Positions 47,872-59,922 of a stretch of 64,000 bases of DNA are shown piece after piece. Source of the DNA: Rhizaria sp. SCN 62-66 (lineage: Eukaryota > Rhizaria, unplaced). How positions within the stretch are numbered: position 1 is the stretch's first letter; the number at the start of each line of letters is the position of its first letter. Location: NCBI GenBank assembly GCA_001724265.1, contig MEDY01000026.1, positions 1 through 64,000 of the forward strand, written 5' to 3'. Position numbers and translations under genes: made by a program. The notes beneath the pieces were generated by a model that saw only the letters and a program-made list of their open reading frames with translations, made no database searches and had not been told where the DNA came from.

Positions 47872-50800
47872 ATGGATGTTTCTGCGACCGCAAAGGCTCT
47901 CCAGGCCGATGTGTTGCGTCTTATAACCCCACATGTTAACCCCGAGACACGCGCATTCATCGCCACCTTGCGCCGCGCTGTGCGCACAGTCGAGCTCGTG
48001 CCGGCAGATATCATCGCCACCGCACCTAGCGTTTTTTCGCTTCCGCGTGCGCCGTCTCTTAAGGATCTCTCGTCATCCAACTCCACGCTGCGCAGGGCTA
48101 ACCTGGCGCGTTTGGCGGCGTACGCGAGCATTTCCGTGCACTTGCACGAGTACATTGACGACGTCTGCTGCCGTCACTACTGGCCCACAGGCGACGGCTT
48201 TTGGGCCGAGAGTGACAACGACGGCGGCGGTGAGATTGTTGCCGAATTCGCGTTGCCTTCGGACAACCACGAAGAAAATAACGACAAAAACATTGACGAG
48301 GGCGATGGCCAGGAGGATGAGGACGGCAACGACGAGAACAATGCGAACGGTGATGTTGACGGCGACAACGCCACAGAGAAGAGCTCAGCAGAGGCCAATC
48401 CTGAAGGTGAGAAGGCAAAGGAGGCCACCGCGTCTGATGCTGATGAGGGTTCCGATCCCGATGTTAGCACTGAAGCTACGCCTGCTGCAAACGTTGCGTC
48501 GGATGATGGTGACGGCGACACCAAGAGTGGTAACGACTCTGCGGACGCTGTTGCTGAGGATCTCACTGCTGACCTTGCGTCAACGCTTGAACACCGCGCC
48601 AACACAGCCTTGAAGGGCGGCAATGTCCGCCGTTTCTCGTAGCTGATGTTTCGCCACTGCTTCACCGCATGCTTTGAGCCCTATTTCCCCAGCAGCGGCA
48701 GCGAACACAGTACTGCTGCTTTGTGCACATGCGGTCTCAACTTCTGCGACTCATCCTCATCCTCGTCCTCATCCTTGGACTTGGAGTCGGAGTCAGAACC
48801 ATCGGAGCCGCGCCAGACTCTGTCTTCGGTGCTGCTGCCGCTGCTGTACAGCCCGTCGCGCACCGACGCCGCGCTAGCCGCGATCGCGCTACACGGCATC
48901 CTGCGCGCCGCGCCCACGCTCGACGCGCGCGCGGGGCTAGCCAACGGCATCGCACAGGAGCTGCTCAACGTGCTAATTGCGGTTCCCGTGGCGGCGAACC
49001 CGATCCTGGTTGACCACGCCGCGCGCGCGCTGCGGTACAGTCTCGAGAGCAGCACGTTAGCACATCTCACCGTCTTCGCGTGGCAGAGTCCTGTGCAGCT
49101 CATGTTCGACATGATGCTGGAGGAGAACTGCACCCAGGGCGGAGTTGAGACAACGTACGTGGCGCCAGAGGGCGGGTACTACAAGGGCGCAGAGGACACT
49201 GGCGACGGCGCACGGTGGCGGTCACCGCATGACGAGAAAATCCCGCTGTTTCCGAGCTCGTTTGACAATTGCTACGAGATCGAGCTTCTCGGCTGCATTA
49301 AGACGGCGCTTACGGCGATTCCGTGTTTTAGCAGCACTGGCGGCTGCGACAATGCGTCCGGCTCGTTTGCATCTTCTTCCGACACGTTTGCGTTCGACCT
49401 GTTCAGCAAGGCTGTCGGGTCCCTGCTCAGCGTGGTGACGGAGTCGATTGAGTGCATGAGCTCGCAGATTGACATCATGCCGCTTTTGCTCGAGCAGGGC
49501 GCTATTAGTACTCATTACGCGATGACGCGCTGTGCTGCACTGTTTCTCGAGATCGCACCGCTAATTCCGTCTCTTTTTCACGCCCTCGTTGGCACGGATG
49601 TGTACGCATATGCATCTACAACGGACGATAAGAACACCAATGCAAGTGAAAGTCGCACTGGCAAGAGTGCTGGCGCTGTGACTCTGAGCAAAGAAAAGGC
49701 AATCGAGCGTCTGCGTTGCGTGACGAAGCTTATTCGCCAACCGATCCGAGTCCTGAACAATTATTCGTCCAACCTTGGCATGAGCATGCCCTACGAGAGG
49801 CCGTACCACATCGACAGTCTTGCTTACGGCCAGCGCGACAACCGCGCCCCGTGGGCTGTGTTTCCGGACATGGAGCCCGCGTGGCGTGCGCGCCTTCAGG
49901 CCGCCGTGGCCGCGGTCAAGCGCGGGCTGCCGCGCGCGATTGCGGCGCAGCTGACCGCGGTGCAGCGCGAGGCGACGCAGACTCTTGCGGACCACGAGGC
50001 CGCCGTCGCAGCGTATAACAAGCGCAAGGCGAAGCAGGCGGTTGCTGCGCAAGACGGCGACGATAGCGACGACACTGATCACGAGACCGCGGAAGATGGT
50101 GCTGGGACTGATGATGATGACGACAGTTTAAGCGGATATGGGCTGTTTGACGATGATGAGTCGCTGCATGACGACAGCAGCGAGAATGGCGACAGCAGTG
50201 GCTTCTCAGCTGAGAAAGTGATAGATGACTACACTGCGCGCATGGCACACGAGGCTACGCAAGAAGCTGACGCGCCCCCCGCGAGCCCGCTTCTCCACCT
50301 CATTTTCGAGTCGTCGGGCGCTCTCCTTGCCTCGTTCCTGCCGCTGGCAGAGCTGTTGCCGCGCTCGGAGTATGGCTTCTTTGTGCGCGACTATGTTATT
50401 GGCAGCGAGATTTACACCGCCTTAGAGGTCTCTGCCCCCGGTGATCCGAACTGCTTTTTCATGCGCCGCGCAGCTGTGACACGCGGCATGCTGTCGCTGG
50501 TGTCACGCCTCGCGTCTCCGCGCATGCTGTCCATGGGCACCACGGTCATGGCCAAGGCGTTGCTGTTCGTGGACGCTGTTGCGAGCAGCGGTGCTCTGTA
50601 TCCGGCAGTGCGTGGCCCGCTGAAGGGCGACGACGCCCGTGCGCTGCGTGTGTGGACCAAAGATGGCGGGCCCATGTCCAAGGGGCAGGTGCAGGCTGTC
50701 CGGTTCTTTTCTCCTCCCACAAACGATCGGGAGGCGCGCGAAGGAACACAAGGGACCGAAGCGATGCTTGTCTCACTGCTTTCGTATGAGAAACTGCCCG

Positions 50801-51306
50801 CCAACGCTAAGCGGAAAAATGTTAGCAACAATAGTGGCTTGACTGGTGATGCTGTCGCAAACGCAATGATGCCTCCACCGCATCCAACAGAGCTGCTGCG
50901 TTGCAATGTGATTCGTATCGTGGGGCGCTCGATATCACACGACTTCTCGCCGAGCGCAGTGCCTGGCCTCGAGGCTCTTCCGCGCTTTGTGCGATGCGGG
51001 CTTCTCAACGTGCTCGCGAACACGTTGCCGACTATGCCACTGCGGTTGCGGCTTGCAGTGGCCGCGCTGGTGCCTGTGATTGCCGCCGAGTTCCTCGCGT
51101 GGGATATGAACATTGAGTCATTCACACCGTATCAGCGGCGGTGGATGCAGCAGTATGTTGGCGAACCGCTGATCTCGATGTACAGCGACGAGGCCTTTAA
51201 AACCCTTGTTGAGGTGCAGTGGAAAGTTTCGGTGATGGCAGCCTCGGGCATCGATGTCGATATGTTCGTAAAACCCTTGGTTGAGATCGCCGATATGGTG
51301 AACTAA
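47872..51306 (+). CDS. large helical (ARM/HEAT-like?) protein of unknown function
   Basis: One exon of 1,144 residues from ATG (start MDVSATAKALQADVLRLITP) to TAA. TAG at residue 257 is read as Gln: it separates a 256-codon frame from an 886-codon frame that resumes two codons later. Residues 1-120 are compact and helical. An acidic low-complexity stretch (about 125-235) follows. From about 290 to the end the sequence is unbiased, Leu-rich and helical, with a second acidic insert near 720-780, and ends in a well-ordered helical region (EFLAWDMNIESFTPYQRRWM). The pattern resembles ARM/HEAT solenoids but I recognise no family. If TAG were a stop, two same-strand genes would lie three bases apart. 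Confidence 0.78.
48640..48642 (+). other. in-frame TAG joining two coding blocks (residue 257)
   Basis: The reading is Arg-Arg-Phe-Ser-TAG-Leu-Met-Phe-Arg-His, in frame on both sides, with no intron signal near. It lies outside any Gln run. Confidence 0.85.
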
Positions 51307-51643
51307 ATTCGTATTTGTTGTGGTATAATAATTGTTTCTGTGGACGTATGAGTCAGTACCGTTTGTTTCTTCAGGTTTATAGTGTTTTTTTTTTCATCCC
51401 GTCGTTCATGCCTAAGCAACACGTTTTACTTGCTCTTTGAGCAACTGTACAGTACAACGAAATGTGAAACGAATACATGTTGTGTATATTTCGAATTAAA
51501 CAATAATTGCGATAGAAGTTGAGGTCAAGAGTACCGCCGATACAATCCATTAGACTCACAGAAACTTAAGAAGACTTTACTGATAACTTTCGAAAAAGAC
51601 TGACAATACTGAACTGCTCTTCCATCATCTATCAGTCCTTCGC
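51307..51643. other. convergent 3' intergenic region
   Basis: 337 nt of AT-rich sequence between two TAA stops. It should carry both 3' UTRs. Nothing else seen. Confidence 0.6.
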
Positions 51644-54158
51644 TTAGGTGATGTAGAGACTTGCCGAAAAGGCAACATCACGCCGCAGGAGCTCAACAGC
51701 AGCGTTCATCTGGTTACCCAGTTGAAGGTTGCCCATGACACGCGCCGCCGACGACACCGCGCGGCACGTCTCGGCCACGCGCAGAATGCACCGCACAATC
51801 GCGCCTTCCTGCGACGTTGTCGTCTCGCAGATACGCGCGAACGTAAGCCCGCGCGCCCACTCAAACACCGTCTTCATGAGCGCGGGGCGCACGTTTTCGT
51901 ACAGGAACTGCTCTTCGCTCACAGGTACGCCGGCCTCGCGCTGTGCGCGGCCAACCGAGAGCGCGACGCGTTCGACCGCGACGAGCGCGGTAGCGAGACG
52001 CTCCGGCAGTGCGATAGACTGCGCAATAAGCTCCATGTTGCTGACGGCCACGTTGCTGTTGCTGTTGTTGTCCTCGTTATCACCACCGCCAAACAGAGCG
52101 TTCTCATCGCCGTTTTCGTCGTCATCGTTGTTGCGATCGTCATCGTGCTCCTCGTTGCCGTTGCTTTGACCGCGCTTGTCCTGACTCGGGAGCGAGGTCG
52201 CCACATGCACGCCGCCTGCGGTGCGTGCGATACTCTCAGCGATGTTCGCAGCCAGCGAGCCCTGCTCGAGCAACGCTGTACGCACACTGCGCGAGGCAAT
52301 CGCGCGCTGCTTTAGTTTGAGCTGGCTTTCCTTGTCATTCTTGTCGTCGCGAGGCAGGTCTTCCTGGCACACAAAGCAGGAAATCACGGCCGCAGCCTCT
52401 GCAGGTGTGAGTTCGCTAAAAATGTTGCTCACAATCACCTCCGTCATCAGTACGCTATCACACGTGTTGATCTCGCACGCCACGCGGCCCTTGACCAGCA
52501 CGCCAAGTCCGTCGCTGATGAAGTTAAGCCGCTGCAGCATCACACAGCGAGCGCGATAATCGGCTACCAGCGTCGGGTCTGCCGCAGTCAGCCCCGCACG
52601 AGCCGCAGTGGCCTTAGTCTCCAAGTCGGCGGCCTCAGCCAGCGGTGCGTACGCCGCCGTCGTCGCACTCAGACACGCCAGAGGCGCCTCGCGCAGAGTC
52701 AGCGACGTGCGGATCACCGTATCGATGGCATCGTGCGCGGCCGCAGCTTCCTCCGCGTCGCCCGCGGCGCTGCTGCCGTTGCCGGACCAGGTCTGGCGGC
52801 CGCCCACGGTCGTGGTAGCCACGGCGGGCGCGGCGGAGGCGGCGCGGCCGAGGAGCGCGAAGGCCGGCGGGCAGAGCCAGAGGTTCACACACAGCGGCGA
52901 CGACAGCGCAAACGGGTTGCGGGCTGAAGAGTCGAGCGCGGGCGCGGCGGGACGCATCGGCTTGCCGTTCGCGTTGGCCAGTACGTGGTTGCCGCACAGT
53001 GCGGCGCGAGTGCGAGCGACCTCGGCGGCTGCGGCAGGGGTCGGGTGGAGCGCGGACCCGCTGCGGCCGCTGAGAGAAGCCATCAGAGACGCGGCGTGCG
53101 CGGTGGGACGGCGGGCGAATGACGGTGTCGCGAGAGAAGCGCCAGAGGCATCAACAGCCGAGTCGTCCTTGGCCTTCTTGCTCTTGTTCTTACTCTTGCT
53201 CTTTCCCTTAGCTTCACGTGGTTCAGGACCCTCTTCTTCCTCCTCTTCATCCTTTTGCTCGTCCTCTTCATCGTCGTCCTCATCATCGTCATCATCATCG
53301 TCGCCGTTATTGCCTTTACCATCGTTCTTGCTTGCTAGACGAACGCCATTGCCAGAGCCACCAGCCGCGAAACCCACAACAGCAGCATCATCAGGAGCAG
53401 CAGCAGCAGCCGCGTCATCGTTGGCCTTTTTCTCCAGAGCGACATCGTTCGCAGCGTCCACCGCGGCCTCAATCATGTCTGCGAGCAGAGGCGTGCACTC
53501 GAGCGTTGCGTGCAACAGACACGCCTCGAGGTCCAAGAGAGCGCGCGTGAGACGAACCGCTCCCCCGTGGTCCTGACCACGTGCAATGCTCGTGAAGGTC
53601 GCTGCGGCGTCGTCTGCGGAGTCGGTGATCGCCATACTGTTACTAACGCGATTGTTCGCAGCGTCGGCGTCAGCGAAAGACGGGAACGCAGCCACATTAG
53701 ACGCCTTCTTGTCAATATTCGCGTTCTTAGCAGCATCAGCAGCGGCATCAGCAGCAGAGGCAGCAGCAGCAGCGGGAGCGGACATCGAGTCAGAGAGCGG
53801 CATCACCTCATCCAACACGACCGCAATGTCCTTGGTTTCCACCGTGACGATCACGAACTCGCGCACGCCAAACAGGAAATCCGCCAGCGTATGCGTGAAG
53901 CCCGAGTCCGTCTCGCACGTCTGCAACATGCGCACGCGCACGGCGCGGCTCTTGTCCCGCAGCGCGCCGATCCCGTTGGCCAGCAGCCCGCCGTCACGCA
54001 CGGCGGTGACGACGCGGGTGGCGAGCTCGCTCGACACAGAGCCCTCAACGGCCTCGAGACTCGAGTCGAGCGGCGGCAGCTGACCGCCGAGCAGACCGGA
54101 CCAGGGCCCGAAGCGAATGGGCAACAGGCCGCCCGCCGCAAGCGTCGCCGCAGTGTCA

Positions 54159-54189
<31 letters not shown>

Positions 54190-57100
54190 GACCCTGTTGC
54201 TGCTGAGGATTGCTGCCAGCGAGCGAGAGCGAAGGCATGGGCGTCGACGCATGCGCGGGCGCGAGCGCGGGCGACGGCGCCGGGCTCGCGTCGGGCGTGA
54301 GCATCGGCATCAGCGCGTGGCCGCCGGGCGCCGCGATCCCTCGCGTCTGCGCCTGCGCCTGAGGCGGCGCGCCGCCGCCGCCCATGGCGCGCGACGCCTG
54401 GCCTTCGACCGTGGGTGCCGGTGCGGCGGCGAGCGCGCTGGCCTGCGCGAACTCGGCCTCGGGGTCGGGGAACGTGCGCGCGGGCTGCAGCTCGGGCGGG
54501 AAGACCGACGCCATCATCGGCTGCAGCAGCAGCGCGACCGTGACAGTGCGCGCGCTTTCGTCGCTGACTGCGGCGGCGGTGGTGGTCTTGCCCTTGTGGG
54601 TCTTGACCACGTTCGCGCTGAGCACGACCGCGAGGGCCGCGGGCGCCAGCGCGTGCGACACCAGCACGACGCGGCCGGGACAGAACATCTCGTTCCGCAC
54701 CTCGGGCGCCCGCATCGCGCGCGCCGTCAGCAGCGCCATCGCGTTGCGGTAGTCGCGCACGCGCGCGAAGTGCGTCCGCAGGTCGCTCACGTTGGCGCCC
54801 TCGGGCGGGGTGAGCTTGGCGCGGCGTAGCGTGGCCAGCCGGCGCTCGGCGCGCGCGAGCAGGCGCTTGAGCTCGGCCTGCCGCGCGGCGTCCGCCGTCG
54901 CGAGCGAGGCGCCGCAGAAGGACTTGGTGAGGAACTCGACCATCTGGCAGTCTTCTTGCCGAAGAACGTTGAGGATCATCGACGATGAGAGCTTGAACTG
55001 CGATGTGAGGCGCGTGGACGTGCCCGTGCAAAGCGCGCGCAGCGTCGATGACGGCGGCAGCGCGTCTTTCTCGCGGTCACCACCGATGATGACGACCCGG
55101 CCGACAGCGTCGAGGCCGCGGCGACCGGCGCGACCGGCCATTTGGATGAACTCCGAGCTCGTCAACTCACGGCTTGCAACGCCGTCGAACTTCTTGATGC
55201 CGTTAAATACCACGAGCTTGGTCGGCGTGTTGACGCCCATCGCGAACGTCTCCGTCGCGAACAACACCTTGACGAGCCCGCGCGCGAACACGATCTCGAC
55301 GACTTCCTTGACGATGGGCAGGATGCCGGAGTGGTGCACGCCGATGCCACGCAAACAGAGCTCGCGGATCTTCGTGACCTGCGGCAGCGCACGGTCCGCA
55401 GGCTGCAGCCGCTGGAGCGCGGCGTCGATGAAGATCTGGATCAGCGCCTTCTCGCCCGGGGTGCAGAGGTCGAGCCCCCGGAGGGCGCGGGCCGCTTCTT
55501 CGCACTTCTTGCGCGAGAACGAGAACACCACGGTCGGCAGCAGAGATGTGTCGCGGAGATACTTGATCAGCGCGGCCCAGTCCATCTGCGCGGCGTTGTT
55601 GTGACTCAAGTGGTTGCCGCCACCACCCCCGCCGCCACCGCCGCGGTTGTTGCTGTTGTTGCTCCCGCTGCGCTGGTATCCACCGGCGCCACTGCGCACG
55701 TTGTTGCTGACGTTCTTGTTGGCCGCACCACCCGCTGGCTTGAGCTTCCCTTCGGCTATATCGCGCTTGACCCGTTCCAGCGCCGCGTAGCCCTCCGCGT
55801 TGAACACGCCGAACTGGTCAACCACGCGCGAGAGGTCGTTATTGTACCACACGTAGAACTCGAGCGGCACGGGGCGCTTGTTCGTGTACATAACGTGCAC
55901 TGGCGAGCCGCGCACGCGTCCGATCCAGCCTGCGACTTCGGCGGCATTGGGCACCGTGGCCGAGAGCAGCACGACCTTGACGTGCGCAGGCAGCATGATG
56001 AGCGTCTCCTCCCACACGACGCCGCGCTCCGGGTCGGACAGATAATGCACTTCGTCGAACACGACGAAATCAACCTCGCGGATCACGTCGGCGCCGCGGT
56101 ACAGCATTGAGCGCAGAATCTCCGTCGTCATGACCAGGCACTGCGCGTCCTGGTTGATGACGACGTCGCCGGTGATGAGACCGACGTTGGCGGCGCCGAA
56201 CACGCCGCGGAAGTCGCGGAACTTCTGGTTCGACAGCGTCTTGATCGGCGCAGTGTACAGCACGCGCATGCCGTGCTTACGCGCCAGCGCGATCGCATAT
56301 TCGGCGACTACGGTTTTACCGGCGGACGTGTGCGCTGCGACAAAAACGTTGCGGCCGCTCTCCATGTGCATGATGGCCTCTTTCTGGAACGTGTCGAGCT
56401 CGAACGGGTACTGCAGCGCGGGCTCCGGCACAACCGAGGCGAAGTTGTTCACGTCGACAGCCTTGGTCGGAGCCCACTTGTTGGCATCCTCGGCTGCGCT
56501 GCTCACCGCGGAGCCAGCGCCCGCCGCGCGAGCAGCGGCGGCGTTGGACGCGGGCGCGGGCAGTGGCGACACGCGCGAGCTCTCAGTCGCGCCAGTCTTA
56601 TCGTCAGTGTCCGCAGTCGACGAGGTCGCGGCAGCAGCAGCAGCGGCGGCGGCGGCGGCAGCGGCGGACTGGGTCTTGGCAATGATGGCGTCAACCGCGG
56701 CACAGATGTCGGCGACGGCCTCATAGAACGTCGCCTGAGCGTGCTCGCTAGCACCAGCGCCAGCTGCAGCGCTGGCGGCAGCAGCGGCAGCGCCAGACGC
56801 AGCGGCGGCGTTAGAGTCACTTGCAGGACTTCTCGCAGGGCTAAGACCGTTAGACGTGAAGAGCGTGCGCACTACGTTGGAGCCAGTGCTCTTGTTGTTG
56901 TAGCCAAAGCCAAAGCCGCCGGAGCTGCTGCCGCTGCTGCGGAGGTCGCTGGCGCTGTCGTCCTCGTCGTCGCTACTACTGCTGCTGCACTGGAACGAGA
57001 AACCGCCGGGCGGGCCCATCGCGTTGCCAAGCGCGCTCTCGGCGCGTGCGCGCTGTGCCGCGATCTCCTCGGCCACTTCTGTCTGCGCCTTATACGCGCC

Positions 57101-59677
57101 GGTGGCGTAGGACACCCGCGGACGAGCGGGGGAGCCGATAACGCTGTCGCTGTCACTGGAAGCACCGCCGCCGCTGACCGCCGCGCTGAGGCTCCGGCTG
57201 TGGCCGTTGCCGTTGCTGTTGCTGGCCGCGTCACCGGAGGCTAAGGACGCCGGTTGCAGCGGAGAGGCTGCGTCCGGCTCAGGGGTTTGGTCACGGACAA
57301 CGCCTTCTTGTTCCGACTCGTCATCGTCGTCGCCGTCCCCGTTATCGTCACGGAACTCAGCACCGTTAACTCCAGTCTCGCCCTCCTTGTCGTTAAAGGC
57401 GTCTTGGTTCTTGCGAGCAGACTTGTCGCCGTGCACGACGCCCGCCTGCTCGTTGTCGCTCGCTTTCTTGTCGCCGCGGTCGCCGCCTGCAGCATCGTCG
57501 TCGCCGTCGCCTTCACGCTCGCTCTCTCCCTCGTTATCACCTCCGGCACCTTCTTCCCCTTCCTCCTCTTCCTCTTCCATATCCTCGCCGTGGCGTCCGG
57601 CGCTGCGATCGCCCTCCCGAGCACGACGACGGACGCTGCCGTTGTTCTCAGCGGCATCGTTATCGTCGTCCTCGTCGATGCCTTCGACGTCCCCTCCGGA
57701 CCGACTCCGGGGCTGCTGCGACCTCGCGGGGCCGGGGGCTGGGGCGCCGGCACTGATGCGGCCGCTGGCGGCAAGCCACGCGGACGAGAGCCCGTGGCCG
57801 CGGCCCAGGCCGGCCGCGAGACTCGCGCTCACATCACCCAGACTGCCATAGTTGCTGTTGTTGGCCATGCGTGCGCGTGTGTGTGAGGCGATGAGAGTGA
57901 GGACGCTCGAGAGTACCGTGCCCGCCGCGGTCGCGGGCACCGAGCCCGACTCACGGTCACGCATGCAGTCGGCGGTAACGTACTCCCATACTGCGTCCAT
58001 CGCCAGAGTCGTCACAGGAATCGACGACGACGATGACGACGACGACAGAGAAGATGCTACCGATGACGATGAGGACGATGAGGACGATGACGCGGTGACG
58101 AGTGCAATGCCACGGTCGATCAGAGGCGGGATCACATTGATCTCAGCGAAAACACGGTCCATATCACCGCGTTTAGCGGTGTTCACAGCAGCACTCGCAG
58201 CGGAAGCGGCAGACGACAGACTACTGCTGACGCCACCGCTGCCAATGTTGTGACTGTTGTTGCTGCTGTTGTTGCTCGCAGACACGTCGATAGCGGGCGC
58301 AGTCGCAGCAAGCTCAGGCCAGCACGATGCAAAACCCGCCTGGGACTGGTCGTAGGCCGCTGCCATCGTCAGAGCCGCGGCCGAGACGTCGTTGCCGCCA
58401 GCGCCCGCGGCACCAGCGCCCGCGTTCGCAGTAGCCGCAGCCGAAGCGGCGGCGGAAACCTGCAGTTGCTCGAACGGAGTCAGCTCCGCGGCGCCGAAAG
58501 ACGGAAACAGCGCGACACCGCTGTCGTAGTCCGCAGACAGCGTCGGCGGCCGCTGCTGCTCCGGCAGCCCGTGCCCGTGACCGTGAGCACCGTTCGCGTT
58601 TGCCGCGGCGGCGACCGCCGAGGCAGCTGCAGCCGCGCGCGCCGCCGCCGCGCAGGGAAAGAGCGCGTCAGCCTCGGCGGCGTCCGCGGCGCGTCCGCCC
58701 GCCGCAGCGAAATCGGCCGCGGCTTGATTTAGCCGCGCTGTCAAGAAGGCGGGGGCAAATGACTGCGTGTTGCGTACGCCGCCGCCGCCGTGGCCGGAAG
58801 CGCCCGCCGCCGCTGACGAGGATGAAGAGGACGCGCCCGACGTCACGGCGCCCGCGGCCGCGGCGGAACCCTCCGCGATGGGCCGGAGCAGGGAGGACGA
58901 CGCGGAGGCAGCGAGGGAGGCGGTGAGATCGCGGCGTTCGTCGCAGAGCTCGACGCGGCCGGTGGGACCCCGACGCAGGCGCAGGAGTGACGGGACCGGT
59001 GCGGGCGGCGGGGCGAGCACGGACGCCGTCGCTGTCGCAGTGTCAGCGCTGACATAAGCGGCGTTGTTCGAAGCTGCGTTGTTACGGTTTGTGATGATGG
59101 TGGGGGAGAGGAACGAGGGGGCGAGCGCGGCGGCCGGGCAAGGGGCACGCGCGGCCGGGAGCGTGGCGGGCAGCAGCGGCGCGGCGGCCGCGGTCAGGGG
59201 GTCCGTCTCCGCGGGGCCGGGCAGCGTGTAGGACTGCGCAGCGACCGTGACGGCGGGGACGGAGGCTGCGGGGGGCGGAACTGACAGCGCGGCGACGGCG
59301 GCCGCGAAGGCGGTCGACGCGGTGGACAGCGATGGCGTGGCAAAGATGGAGTCAAGCGCGGTCGCCGAGGAAGAGAACGGGAGAAGCGGGGCCGGCGGGG
59401 CGTTCAGCTGAGACCGCTGCGGGAGCTGATTTGACAGATTTTGGCCGCGCGACGAGGCGAGGCGCAGGGAAGTAGTGGGAACGACCGACAGCGAGCCTGA
59501 GACGTAGCTTTCGGAGACAAAACGGAAGCCAGAGATGTCGTTTGCAAGCGACTCGCCGGGCCGGCCACCTGTGGGGATGCCTGGGTGCGCGGGGACGCCG
59601 CTACCAGGCGAGAGGGAGGAGGACGGATCGAGCTGTGCTGCAGCGCTGATGCGTGCAAACGCGGCCTCGAAATCCAT
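51644..59677 (-). CDS. SKI2: SKI2-type RNA helicase (SKI complex)
   Basis: A single 2,677-residue frame, ATG to TAA. SKI2 is the DExH helicase of the SKI complex and feeds mRNA to the cytoplasmic exosome. The helicase core starts near residue 1085 (FELDTFQKEAIMHME): motif I AHTSAGKT at 1115-1122, motif II DEVH near 1213, motif III SAT near 1243, and motif VI QMAGRAGRRGLD near 1510. The rest matches the Ski2-like layout, with a C-terminal helical DSHCT-type domain at the end. It is about twice the usual length. The excess is an Ala/Ser-rich N-terminal extension of about 1,080 residues with acidic runs, a Gly/Asn-rich insert between the two RecA domains (before MDWAALIKYL), and Gln-rich and acidic inserts in the arch and C-terminal parts. 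SKI2 rather than MTR4 is chosen from overall similarity; MTR4 is the main alternative. Confidence 0.9.
54160..54205. repeat. (CTG)n tract encoding poly-Gln in the SKI2 gene
   Basis: A run of about twelve Gln codons on the minus strand, within an insert in the region after the helicase core. No TAG occurs in this run. Confidence 0.85.
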
Positions 59678-59922
59678 CACAGCCTATTCGGTTGAAATAA
59701 CAATTTGTAAATAATAGGTTGTTAGCAATGCTTAAATATATGAGCAGTCAAGTTGCAGTCCTGAACAACGATCGTGTGTCGAGGTAGTCTTGGTTCAAGA
59801 TGTTGAATTCGTGGATTTTTGTTTGTGGCCGAGGAGCCACCCCGCCCCGGCGCGAAGTCTATCACTCGTCACTATGAGATGTATACATTGTTTGAGTTAG
59901 TATAATTTCGCGCACAGGCAAA
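59678..59922. promoter_or_regulatory. short divergent intergenic region between SKI2 and PSMG3
   Basis: 245 nt between head-to-head ATGs, AT-rich, so both promoters must be here or inside the 5' ends. A candidate TATA-like AGTATAATTT lies about 20-30 nt before the PSMG3 ATG. Confidence 0.45.

Noticed and set aside
5873-48642. Sequencing errors, pseudogenes or programmed readthrough as the cause of the in-frame TAGs
   Set aside because: Six sites in five otherwise intact genes are all TAG, with no TAA, TGA or frameshift, and no gene in the window stops at TAG. Readthrough signals would not explain the last point.
53510-54829. Long plus-strand ORF opposite SKI2
   Set aside because: It is Arg-rich shadow sequence over a helicase with conserved motifs on the other strand.
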